50,258 bases of DNA, taken from NCBI GenBank assembly GCA_019244055.1, contig JAFATG010000223.1, positions 1-50,258 on the forward strand. The letters run 5' to 3'. Made by a program: the position numbers and the translations under genes. This DNA is from Acidobacteriaceae bacterium (GTDB lineage: Bacteria > Acidobacteriota > Terriglobia > Bryobacterales > Bryobacteraceae). Shown here piece after piece: positions 24,764 to 32,439 of the stretch (its first letter is position 1; every line of letters starts with the position of its first letter). A model generated the notes under the pieces. The model did no database searches. It was given only the letters and a program-made list of their open reading frames with translations, and was not told where the DNA came from.

Positions 24764-25954
24764 ATGAGAGAGGCCGTTATCGTTGCGAGCTCGCGAACAG
24801 GGCTCGCTAAGTCGTTTCGGGGTTCGTTTAACATGACGCGTCCCGAAGACCTGGCTGCACATTGCCTTCGGGACGTTCTCAAGAAGACTCCGCAGCTTGA
24901 TCCAGCTCAGATCGAAGACGTAATTCTCGGATGCGCGCAGCCCCACGGATCGCAGGGGCTGAACGTAGCGCGGCGCAGCGCAATTCTGGCGGGTCTACCG
25001 GTTTCTGCGGCAGGCATTACAGTGAATCGCTTTTGCTCGTCCGGTCTGCAGGCGATTGCGATGGCCGCACACGAAATCATGTACGAGGGCGCCGACGCAG
25101 TCATTGGCGGGGGCGTAGAAAGCATCAGCCTGGTGACCCGCGATGCCGATCCGCATCCCGAGCTCCTCAAGCAAAAGCCCGGGCTTTATATGCAGATGGG
25201 AGTTACGGCTGAAGTGGTGGCGAAACGGTACCGAATCAATCGCCAGGCGCAGGATGAGTATGCTTTAGCGAGCCAGCAGCGAACGGCCCGGGGCCAGCAG
25301 AAGGGCTTTTTCACTGAAGAGATCGCGCCGATTCGGGTCACGATGGCCATTCTTGATAAGAAAACCGGCGAAAAGGCCGGAACCAAAGAGGTCGTATGCG
25401 ATCGCGATGAATGCAACCGCCCCGATACAACACTGGACGGTCTGCTTGCGCTTCCGCCTGTGTTCGATACCATCAGCGGCGAGGGCAGCGTTACCGCAGG
25501 AAATTCATCCCAGTTGTCGGACGGCGCTTCCGCGACACTCGTGCTGTCCCGCGAGCGGGCGGACCAGCTCGGTATTCCTTACAAGCTGATTTTTCGTGGC
25601 TTTGTGGTTGCCGGCTGCGAGCCCGACGAAATGGGAATCGGGCCGATATTTGCCGTTCCGAGACTTCTGAAGCGGCATAATTTGCAAATTGAGGATATCG
25701 ACCTTTGGGAGCTCAATGAGGCCTTTGCCGTCCAGGTGATCTATTGTCGCGATCGGCTCAGAATTCCTATGGACAAGCTGAACGTTAATGGCGGATCGAT
25801 CTCTATCGGCCATCCGTTCGGCGTGACGGGCTCGAGGCTCACGGGTACGATCGCGAATGAGATGGCCCGGCGACCCGGTTCAAAATACGGAGTTGTAACA
25901 ATGTGCGTCGGCGGAGGCCAGGGAGCGGCCGGTTTATTCGAAGCTGTACATTGA
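24764..25954 (+). CDS. Acetyl-CoA acyltransferase (thiolase, FadA type)
   Basis: The 396-residue enzyme has the acyl-cysteine Cys91 in NRFCSSGLQAIA, the His of NEAFAVQ, the GGSISIGHPFGVTGSRL block and the C-terminal proton-donating cysteine in CVGGGQGAAGL. It cleaves 3-ketoacyl-CoA with CoA to acetyl-CoA, the last step of beta-oxidation. ATG 24764 has GAAGGGGAA upstream; the frame extends to a TTG at 24740 within a TTGACA box. It is divergent from the FadB-type gene and converges with the ExeA-type ATPase seven bases away. Confidence 0.95.
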   Translation: MREAVIVASSRTGLAKSFRGSFNMTRPEDLAAHCLRDVLKKTPQLDPAQIEDVILGCAQPHGSQGLNVARRSAILAGLPVSAAGITVNRFCSSGLQAIAMAAHEIMYEGADAVIGGGVESISLVTRDADPHPELLKQKPGLYMQMGVTAEVVAKRYRINRQAQDEYALASQQRTARGQQKGFFTEEIAPIRVTMAILDKKTGEKAGTKEVVCDRDECNRPDTTLDGLLALPPVFDTISGEGSVTAGNSSQLSDGASATLVLSRERADQLGIPYKLIFRGFVVAGCEPDEMGIGPIFAVPRLLKRHNLQIEDIDLWELNEAFAVQVIYCRDRLRIPMDKLNVNGGSISIGHPFGVTGSRLTGTIANEMARRPGSKYGVVTMCVGGGQGAAGLFEAVH

Positions 25955-25961
25955 GAGCGGA

Positions 25962-26870
25962 TTAATCTCCGCCTAGGGCGATGTGGGGGTATTCTTCCTC
26001 GGTGTCAGGGTAACGTGAGCGTCCCCGGCGCGTGCGCTGCGATCCCGGCCATTGCAGACGGAGATCTTGCGAAACCTCATCGAGCATCTCCAGAGTAGCG
26101 GCCCGCTGCTCCATGGCGAACGTAGTGACCAGCAAGTTGTCACAAATAAGATTGATCACGCGCGGAATGCCTCTGGAGCGCTTGTAGATCTCTTCCAGGA
26201 CCTCGGGTGAGAACAGGTTTTGGCGTGGCCTGCCAGCTCGCGCAAGGCGTGTTTCGACATACGCGGCGCACTCATCGGGCGTGAGCGGGTTCAAGGAACA
26301 CCGCAGTACGATCCGTTGCTTCAATTGGCGAAGATTTGGAGTGTCTAATTTCTGATCGAGCTCCGGCTGTCCGGCCAAAACGATTTGCAGGAGCTTGCCT
26401 TGGCGATTCTCGAGATTTCCGAGCAGCCGGATTTCTTCGAGGACGTCCCACTCGAGATTGTGCGCCTCATCCACGATGAGGACACAAGTCCTACCTCGCT
26501 CGGCCTGTTGCAGCAGCAGTTCGTTTAAGGCGAAGAGCACCTCGGTTTTCGATTTGTGGTTGCCCGGCAGATCGAAATCGTGACCCACCATTTCGAAAAA
26601 CTGGTCAGGGGTCAGCCTGGAATTGAACAGGAAGGCAAACTCATAACGCATCGAATCCAGGAAATCCCGTAGGCACTCGAGCATGGTCGTTTTACCGGTG
26701 CCTACTTCCCCGGTAAGAACGATAAACCCTTTCCGGCTTCGAACCCCGTAAATTAGATTGGCCAGAACCTCCTCGTACTGCGAACTACGATACAGAAATT
26801 CTGGGTCAGGGCTGATGTTGAACGGGTTTTCTGAGAACCCAAAATAAGCGTTGTAGATCGCGCTCTGCAC
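25962..26870 (-). CDS. ExeA/GspA-type AAA ATPase
   Basis: The 302-residue protein opens with the family's FGFSENPFNISPDPEFLY, then Walker A GEVGTGKTT (about 54-62), Walker B VLIVDEAHN (Asp134), a sensor region with IVLAGQPELDQKL and SRGIPRVINLICDN. ExeA-type ATPases work in type II secretion or pilus and exopolysaccharide assembly; here no secretion genes are adjacent, so the partner is unknown. A GTG at 26870 with GGGAGA six bases upstream fits the family N-terminus better than TTG 26894. It lies 136 bases downstream of csm5 and is probably unrelated to it. Confidence 0.85.
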   Translation of the reverse strand: MQSAIYNAYFGFSENPFNISPDPEFLYRSSQYEEVLANLIYGVRSRKGFIVLTGEVGTGKTTMLECLRDFLDSMRYEFAFLFNSRLTPDQFFEMVGHDFDLPGNHKSKTEVLFALNELLLQQAERGRTCVLIVDEAHNLEWDVLEEIRLLGNLENRQGKLLQIVLAGQPELDQKLDTPNLRQLKQRIVLRCSLNPLTPDECAAYVETRLARAGRPRQNLFSPEVLEEIYKRSRGIPRVINLICDNLLVTTFAMEQRAATLEMLDEVSQDLRLQWPGSQRTRRGRSRYPDTEEEYPHIALGGD

Positions 26871-27006
26871 TGGTCTTCTCCCAAAGGAGGACAACAGGCG
26901 GTCTGCGAACGCTATCGGTGGACAGCGCCACTATCCCTGTCTTCCTAAATTATATCGGCAATTAGAATGCCAGAATAGCTTCAGTTTGTGCTGATGGGGT
27001 ATTACA

Positions 27007-28149
27007 TCAAGCCTTTAGGTGCAACGTAGCCCACCCGGGCAAGGTGGAAGGTTGGCTGTCGGTGAAAACGATACGCCTCGTCTTAGGAAACGGCACCTGA
27101 TCGCGGATGGCCCGCGCCATCGCAGGGACGGTCCGCAGCACCTTACGATGGCTTTCCTGGCTGGTTTCGAGGAATGCGCTTTTCGAGACGAATCCGCCGC
27201 CCCAGCCCAGGCATAGCAGGCAAGTCATCGGGTTTCCCCGTGATCGTTGCAGTTCCTGTCCCAACCGGCCCACTGTATCCCGAACGCCGGTGAGACCGCT
27301 CATCTCGGCAAATTGCGCATGCAACGCAAGCTGTTTTTCGGCGTATTCGTTCGCGGCATTCGCAATCATTTCCGCGCTCGGAGCTGAGCGCCATCCCATC
27401 GCGCGAAGGAGATCTTCGTTTTTGAGAAAACTGCGCTCTTCCCATTCCCCGGTAAAGGTCGATTCCGGCGCCGCCATTTCCGCGAAGAGAGGAGTCGATT
27501 CGGAAACCCGTGGGGCAGGAACGCTGCCGCGTCCCGCCAGTTTCCATGCAAGTTGAGGTTTCTCAGGCTGTCGCGTATCGAGAGATGCCACTCGCGTCAG
27601 GTAGATTTTGAAGCTGACATCCCTTTCGGCACGGCCGTCAGCCATGCTGATCACCTTGGACTGCGACGCCCCGGCGTTCAATTCCGCTGCTTCCGCCGTG
27701 CGCCGGGATAGGCGCTCTCCTTCGAGGGATGAAGCGATCCGATCCATTGTCCCCGCCGACCACCGCGTAAACACCAGTCCGGTCCGAAGTGCTCCTTTGA
27801 CTGCCGAAGCGGGAAGATACGGCCCGTTCAGATTTGCAGCAAACGTCGGAATGAATAGCGACTCCGATTGCGCCGAGTTCCAGATGGCCGTCGAAGCGGG
27901 GTTCTCGAATGGAATTCGGCGCGCTGAGAAATTCTGCGCGAAACCTCCCCATGAGGCGAAATCGAGCTTGGTGGCCCTTCGTAATTGCGCCAGATACCCG
28001 TCCAGCCGTGGGCCCCTCGCCAGTAAACGAAAAATACGCGATTGATCGAGAACGTTGACCTGATCTTTCCAGACCATGTAATCGATCGGCGCCAGTTCGC
28101 GGCCGTCGCCCACCAACAGCGGCGTGAGAGCGGTTAATTCAAATCTCAT
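27007..28149 (-). CDS. csm5: Type III-A CRISPR effector subunit Csm5 (RAMP)
   Basis: The 380-residue protein starts with LTALTPLLVGDGRELAPIDY, the conserved opening of Csm5 (TPLxIGDG, DY), and has NGPYLPASAVKGALRT at about 110-123, the RAMP loop in which Ala replaces the usual Gly of PGSSxKG. A short glycine-rich LGWGGGF segment lies near the C-terminus. Csm5 caps the 3' end of the crRNA in the effector backbone. Its ATG overlaps the csm4 stop by 11 bases and has GGAG seven bases upstream. It is the last gene of the csm operon. Confidence 0.88.
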   Translation of the reverse strand: MRFELTALTPLLVGDGRELAPIDYMVWKDQVNVLDQSRIFRLLARGPRLDGYLAQLRRATKLDFASWGGFAQNFSARRIPFENPASTAIWNSAQSESLFIPTFAANLNGPYLPASAVKGALRTGLVFTRWSAGTMDRIASSLEGERLSRRTAEAAELNAGASQSKVISMADGRAERDVSFKIYLTRVASLDTRQPEKPQLAWKLAGRGSVPAPRVSESTPLFAEMAAPESTFTGEWEERSFLKNEDLLRAMGWRSAPSAEMIANAANEYAEKQLALHAQFAEMSGLTGVRDTVGRLGQELQRSRGNPMTCLLCLGWGGGFVSKSAFLETSQESHRKVLRTVPAMARAIRDQVPFPKTRRIVFTDSQPSTLPGWATLHLKA

Positions 28150-29410
28150 CGCCGGACTCCTCTTTTCGTTCCGTGTCGGCTTCTTCTTCGCTGGCCGCTA
28201 TCTCAAGTGGCTCTGGTTCTATGGCGGTGGGCTCTTCCTCTGAAACGCTTTCGGGCGCCAAAACGGGCGCGGGTTGATCGCAGGGAACGGGTTCGATCTC
28301 GCCGGCTGCTCCCGGCGGCTCCTCGATGATCGACGGCTCGTCTTGCGGTTCGATCACGGGCAGTTTCAAAGCGAGAGCGATTCCCGAACGATAGACGGCG
28401 TGGTCAACTCCGTCCGGCGCAACGTTCACCGCTATTCCTTTCGGTTCGGATTCCGCCGCCAGCACAGATCCTTCTGTGATCAATCGGGCTGCCTTCTTCC
28501 GCGTCCTGGAAACAGTGGCGTTCTCGACATACCCGCCCCGCACGGTGAGTTGGTAATCTCCTTCGTTCCACTCGACGCGATCCTCTGGTGATGGCGAATA
28601 GAGCGACAAGAACCAGTAGCGTGAGGAGCCGTTCTGTGCCGAATCCCCATTTGCTTGCCGCGAGAGGCGAGCCAGTTTCGGCAGAATCACATCCGGCCAT
28701 GGGCCTCGCTGGAACTGCGGTGCTTCCATTTGCCCGTACCCCTTCGCTCGCCGACCTCCGAGACCGGTATCGCCGATTAGCCGGAACGCCGCTTGCACGC
28801 GATTACTCCAAGCCGATTCAACTTCTTCATCGATGAACCGTGCGACCGTCCACAACCCTGCACCCGGCGCGAATTGGACGCATGCCGCGGGTTCTGCGTG
28901 AAACGAGGCGTGCGATACGCGGTCGACCGCCGAAATGGATCTGGATATGGGCCGGAATGGGCTGGTACTCGGACGATCGCGCCGCAGCAGGCATGCGCTG
29001 TCCGGATCAGGTAGCCACTGGTCCGCCAGGATGTGCTGACCGGTAGCCAAGGCATCGATGACCGAGAGCGGTACGAAATGCGCGGTCTTCCAACGAACTT
29101 TACCGAGAAAAACCGGACTCGGCGTAGTTGTTAGAGCCGCGGGAGGCGGCCAAAGCGTTGCTGGGGGGATTGCGTAAAGAGAATCGCCCTGGAACGGAAA
29201 CAGCGAGCTGAAGGCCACCGGTGAGGGCGAACGCTCGGTTGTCGCTCTCAGCCATTCCTCTCTCCAGCCAAGTTGGCCCATGGCGAGTGTAACGGCCGAA
29301 TAAAGGCGATCGCTGCGAAAGAGAGTGTCGAGACGGTCGAGTCCGCCCTCACCCGGTCCGTAGCGCCACGGACCAACAGGCTGGAGGCGAATCAAAAGCG
29401 TGCGCTGCAT
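28139..29410 (-). CDS. csm4: Type III-A CRISPR effector subunit Csm4 with an acidic C-terminal tail
   Basis: Of 423 residues, the first about 345 form the Csm4 (Cas5-like) body: an opening RTLLIRLQPVGPWR, FRSDRLYSAVTLAMGQLG, and the RAMP loop GDTGLGGRRAKGYG at 213-226. Csm4 binds the 5' tag of the crRNA and docks Cas10. Residues 351-423 form a tail rich in Glu, Pro and Ala with very few basic residues, not a usual part of Csm4. The ATG directly follows the csm3 TAG stop, so the two are likely translationally coupled. Confidence 0.9.
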   Translation of the reverse strand: MQRTLLIRLQPVGPWRYGPGEGGLDRLDTLFRSDRLYSAVTLAMGQLGWREEWLRATTERSPSPVAFSSLFPFQGDSLYAIPPATLWPPPAALTTTPSPVFLGKVRWKTAHFVPLSVIDALATGQHILADQWLPDPDSACLLRRDRPSTSPFRPISRSISAVDRVSHASFHAEPAACVQFAPGAGLWTVARFIDEEVESAWSNRVQAAFRLIGDTGLGGRRAKGYGQMEAPQFQRGPWPDVILPKLARLSRQANGDSAQNGSSRYWFLSLYSPSPEDRVEWNEGDYQLTVRGGYVENATVSRTRKKAARLITEGSVLAAESEPKGIAVNVAPDGVDHAVYRSGIALALKLPVIEPQDEPSIIEEPPGAAGEIEPVPCDQPAPVLAPESVSEEEPTAIEPEPLEIAASEEEADTERKEESGDEI

Positions 29411-30259
29411 CTATGCGGATCGCTCGGGTGCGAGTTTTTCGGCGAACTCGTCCGCGCCGGCAAGCCGTTGCAGCCCGCGCAAATCTGCGGACGAGAGGAG
29501 CTGGTTCTCTTCGGCGCCCTTCGCGTAATACTCTTTGCTGCGCCAGGTCAGAGTCAGGCCGGTGAAATTCACACGACCATTGCCTCGGCTGCCGCCGCCG
29601 CCCAATGCGTCGTCTTCCAGCAGACGCAAGCCTTCGGCTACACGCGCCAGCAGGGGCCGGTCTTCAGGACAAAGAATATCCACCACCATGCGGAACCGGA
29701 ATCGCGCGCCGGCCGGCACCCGTTCCAGGGTGCGCGGATTTGCTTGCGAAGTAATGCGATCTACGGCGTTCTCGCTCTTCACTTCAGTCAGCTCGTCATC
29801 CAGGTTTTCGCGCATCTGTGGCGTAATGCTGTCCACCAGTAATGGCGCGTCGTAAATCGTCAATCGGGCCGGCGTTGCTGTCTCGGCCTCAATCGGTTCC
29901 CCATTTACTCGCTCCACGCGTCCGGGATTGCGGCCAAACAGAACGCAAATGTCATCGTCGGGCCGGTCGCTCTGATGGATCCGGACTTCCTGGCCACGGC
30001 GCTTCGATAAATAGATCAATTCACTCGGAGTCGACAATCCCAGTGCCTGTTCCAACAGCGAACGCAGGCGCCCGCGGAGAGAACTACCCGGTATGTAGGG
30101 AATCCCAAACGCATCCTTAACTACTGGATTATCGGCGCCGCCGATCTCGAGCGAGCCCTTTCCCGCTCCAATGTGCAATCCGGTCTGGCACTGTATTTCG
30201 CCTTCCAGCACCAATTTGCCAAGAAAGCCGATCTGCGTGTCTGCTGTATGAGAACTCAT
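29411..30259 (-). CDS. csm3: Type III-A CRISPR backbone subunit and target-RNA nuclease Csm3 (Cas7 family)
   Basis: The 282-residue protein has TGLHIGAGKG, then GGADNPVVKDAFGIPYIPG and SSLRGRLRSLLE, the Cas7 core. Asp43 in GGADNP aligns with Asp33 of Streptococcus thermophilus Csm3, the residue that cuts target RNA every six nucleotides, so this activity should be intact. The mid-region LTIYDAPLL and the glycine-rich DDALGGGGSRGNGRV near the C-terminus are further family features. ATG 30259 has AGGA eight bases upstream. It lies 24 bases after csm2. Confidence 0.94.
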   Translation of the reverse strand: MSSHTADTQIGFLGKLVLEGEIQCQTGLHIGAGKGSLEIGGADNPVVKDAFGIPYIPGSSLRGRLRSLLEQALGLSTPSELIYLSKRRGQEVRIHQSDRPDDDICVLFGRNPGRVERVNGEPIEAETATPARLTIYDAPLLVDSITPQMRENLDDELTEVKSENAVDRITSQANPRTLERVPAGARFRFRMVVDILCPEDRPLLARVAEGLRLLEDDALGGGGSRGNGRVNFTGLTLTWRSKEYYAKGAEENQLLSSADLRGLQRLAGADEFAEKLAPERSA

Positions 30260-30283
30260 TCGTAGTATCCTGTACCAGCCCGC

Positions 30284-30838
30284 TTACTCGTTGTAAGCAA
30301 TGATTGCTTCAAATAAATCGCGAAAACGCTCGTAGCCTCGCGTGTCGTTCTTGCGGGTCACTTGCAGTAACAGCCGCTCGAGCGCATCCAGACTACGCAG
30401 CGAATGCCGCGCGATGGTATAAGCCAGGCGGGCGCGAACCATGACGAACTCGTGCTGGCGCTCGTTCTCCGGTGCTCGCGTCGCGCGACGGACTGCATTG
30501 TAGAGTCGTCTCAATTGGCTCTTGGTACCTGAATCCATGTCGCGCATTCGGCTCACCACGACGTGAGCCTGGTTGTCCAGGTACAAGCTGTCATTAATCA
30601 GCTTGTCGATGTCGATTTCCGGTGGTCCTTCCGGCCGGCGGTCTCCCGGACCACGTCCACCTGGGCCGCCGCGCTGCTCTCGCCCACGATCGCCGCCTCG
30701 ATCCCGCTCACCCCGATCGCTGCCGCGATCTCCGCGGCCTTCAGGCCGGTCGTTAGGACGTCCCCCGCGGTTCTCGCGAAGAGCGCGATTATCACTGCCC
30801 CGCCGCTCTTCGGCCTTCTTCTCTTCCACTTCCGCCAT
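30284..30838 (-). CDS. csm2: Type III-A CRISPR small subunit Csm2 with an RG-rich N-terminal tail
   Basis: The C-terminal half (about 75-184) is the helical Csm2 fold: a short EIDIDKLINDSLYLDNQA lead, TKSQLRRLYNAVRRA and the closing GYERFRDLFEAIIAYNE, which matches the family's end. Residues 11-72 are low-complexity repeats of RG, RGG, DRG and ERG, resembling RGG-type RNA-binding segments and unusual for this small subunit. Csm2 lines the effector beside the guide-target duplex. ATG 30838 has a GGAAAGGAT site and lies 32 bases from the csm1 stop; the frame extends to 30898 inside csm1. Confidence 0.84.
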   Translation of the reverse strand: MAEVEEKKAEERRGSDNRALRENRGGRPNDRPEGRGDRGSDRGERDRGGDRGREQRGGPGGRGPGDRRPEGPPEIDIDKLINDSLYLDNQAHVVVSRMRDMDSGTKSQLRRLYNAVRRATRAPENERQHEFVMVRARLAYTIARHSLRSLDALERLLLQVTRKNDTRGYERFRDLFEAIIAYNE

Positions 30839-30870
30839 CGCTAATCCTTTCCGACAATCGATTCGAACGG

Positions 30871-32346
30871 CTATTCTCCCGCCGCGATCCGCGCCCATTC
30901 CAAGCCCACGCGTCCCGAGGGACGCAGCTTCATACCCGAAGTCCGCTTCCCAACCAGGCTCGTTATCACGGCGTTGCGGGCATTGTTCATGTCTTTGTTA
31001 CGCGCCAGCGGAATCACACCTGAGACTCGCATGTATGTCCGCCAGGGCTTATCTACCCGGACCGCTTTGTTCCGGCGGCCGGCTTGCACCGTGAACGCTT
31101 CCCTATAGATTGAGGCCAGATCGCGGATCATATCCGGGGAATACCCAAACTCACGAACCATCCGCACCAAACCGGTCTTCACTTCCTCGGCATCGCTCAG
31201 CCGCTTCCATTCAATGGTGCGGCCGAATAAATTGAACGACCCCACTTCGGTCGCTTTGGCCGCCGCGACCTGCAAGCCCGCTTCGCGAAACAGCGCTGCC
31301 GGGTGCGTGTCCGGATCAGGGGCGATTGCCAGCCCCATGCTGATCGTCTTCGCCTCTACGCCAGGCATCGATTCAAAATTATGCTGGATGAACTTTTCGA
31401 ACAGCCGTTGCATCTCGCGAGCGAGCACCAACAGTGCGTCCCAGGCACCCAGCACCGCGAAACCATCGCCTTCGCGATAGAGCACGCTGAGCCGCCCAAA
31501 AAGGTCCGGTATCGTTTGTACTGACAGCGCCAGCTCCCCGGCAAAGAATTCTTTGAAGGCGACCGAGAGGTGAAGGTGATCTTCGATTGTCGCCGCGCGG
31601 CGCAACTGGATGTCGAAATGATCCACATCGCCGCGCAGGATGGCCCATTTTGCAGTCCCCTCCGCTTGTCGCGCGAGTTCACTGGGCGACGCCAGTCCGG
31701 TCCCATCCTGTTTGCGGGCCAGCCTTCTGGGGTAGACGATTCCATCGTCGTCGAACCCTGCTTCCTCTTTCAGGGTCCAGGTGTACTGCCCCTCATCGTA
31801 GGTCAGATGCGCCGGGGAATCAGGCGACCAACCGACCGCGCTCGCGCCGGGCAACTTCCGCCCGAACTCGACGAAATATTCAGCCGGGATCTCGGCTGAT
31901 TCCGGTACGAACGGCGAAAAAACGCCTGCGCTGGTCATCTCGGCGCCGAGCCGTGCCGATAATTTGGCCGCTAGCGTATCATCCAAGCGCCTGCGAACCA
32001 CCGGCCACGCGCCGAGATTTTCCGTGCTCGCCCAGACCAGATGGACGGTGTTGCCGGATAGCGCCGAAACCGCCTCCGCGGTTCGCGCCAGAAAAGCATT
32101 TGCCCGAGTTAGGTCATCTTCGGCCAGGACAAGCAGGAACTGCTCGGCGCTGCTTGAACCCAGCAGCATTCGCGATAACTTCAGCTCAGCCAGAAGCGCC
32201 CGAGGTAAAACCTCACAGAGCAACGTCAGCCAGGCGCATCGACCGGTTAGCTCCGATGCATCGTCCGAAACTTGGCTGGAATGGCCACTGGCTAGGAACT
32301 CTTCGGTACCGAGCAGTTGAGCTTGCAAAAATACTTGCAGCGACAT
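30871..32346 (-). CDS. csm1: Reduced Cas10/Csm1 lacking the HD domain and the GGDD motif
   Basis: The 491-residue protein is much shorter than usual Csm1 (about 750-850). It starts directly in Palm1 with SLQVFLQAQLLGTEEFL, has no HD nuclease domain in front and no zinc-finger cysteines between the palms. Palm2 keeps WAILRGDVDHFDIQL (Asp240, Asp242) and MGLAIAPDPDTHPAALF with AKATEVGSFNLFGRTIEW, but the cyclase motif reads YREGDGFAVLG at 290-300, EGDG instead of GGDD. The C-terminal helical domain (about 390-491) is present. By known Cas10 biochemistry this predicts no cyclic oligoadenylate synthesis and no HD-dependent DNase. It is the first gene of the operon, 93 bases after the hydrolase gene on the same strand. 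Confidence 0.85.
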   Translation of the reverse strand: MSLQVFLQAQLLGTEEFLASGHSSQVSDDASELTGRCAWLTLLCEVLPRALLAELKLSRMLLGSSSAEQFLLVLAEDDLTRANAFLARTAEAVSALSGNTVHLVWASTENLGAWPVVRRRLDDTLAAKLSARLGAEMTSAGVFSPFVPESAEIPAEYFVEFGRKLPGASAVGWSPDSPAHLTYDEGQYTWTLKEEAGFDDDGIVYPRRLARKQDGTGLASPSELARQAEGTAKWAILRGDVDHFDIQLRRAATIEDHLHLSVAFKEFFAGELALSVQTIPDLFGRLSVLYREGDGFAVLGAWDALLVLAREMQRLFEKFIQHNFESMPGVEAKTISMGLAIAPDPDTHPAALFREAGLQVAAAKATEVGSFNLFGRTIEWKRLSDAEEVKTGLVRMVREFGYSPDMIRDLASIYREAFTVQAGRRNKAVRVDKPWRTYMRVSGVIPLARNKDMNNARNAVITSLVGKRTSGMKLRPSGRVGLEWARIAAGE

Positions 32347-32388
32347 GACAGAGGTCGAGCGGCCCGTGGAAACCGGCGGGCGGAGCGT

Positions 32389-32402
32389 GTTCTAACGAGA
32401 AC
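32389..32402. promoter_or_regulatory. Inverted repeat upstream of csm1
   Basis: GTTCT and AGAAC flank a 4-base centre, 42 bases upstream of the csm1 start codon within the 93-base gap. It may be an operator for the csm operon; it is too short to be a CRISPR repeat and occurs once. Confidence 0.3.
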
Positions 32403-32439
32403 CCCCTCAGGCTAACACAGCGAACTGCCCGTCACGCGT

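Noticed and set aside
24704-24946. Long N-terminal extension of the FadB-type frame
   Set aside because: It overlaps the thiolase start region and lacks family-like sequence; AGGAGG before 24703 marks the true start.
26871-27006. Possible CRISPR array next to csm5 or csm1
   Set aside because: The gaps at 26871-27006 and 32347-32439 contain no repeated 25-40-base units.
30573-31094. Serine/proline/arginine-rich plus-strand frame opposite csm2 and the csm1 end
   Set aside because: It mirrors the RG-repeat coding of csm2 on the other strand.
30871-32346. Reading the csm1 product as a GGDEF diguanylate cyclase
   Set aside because: The palm pattern and neighbours csm2-5 identify Cas10; no GGDEF signature is present.
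31587-32348. Long plus-strand frame opposite csm1
   Set aside because: It is an antisense shadow of a clear Cas10 gene with arginine-rich composition and no motifs.
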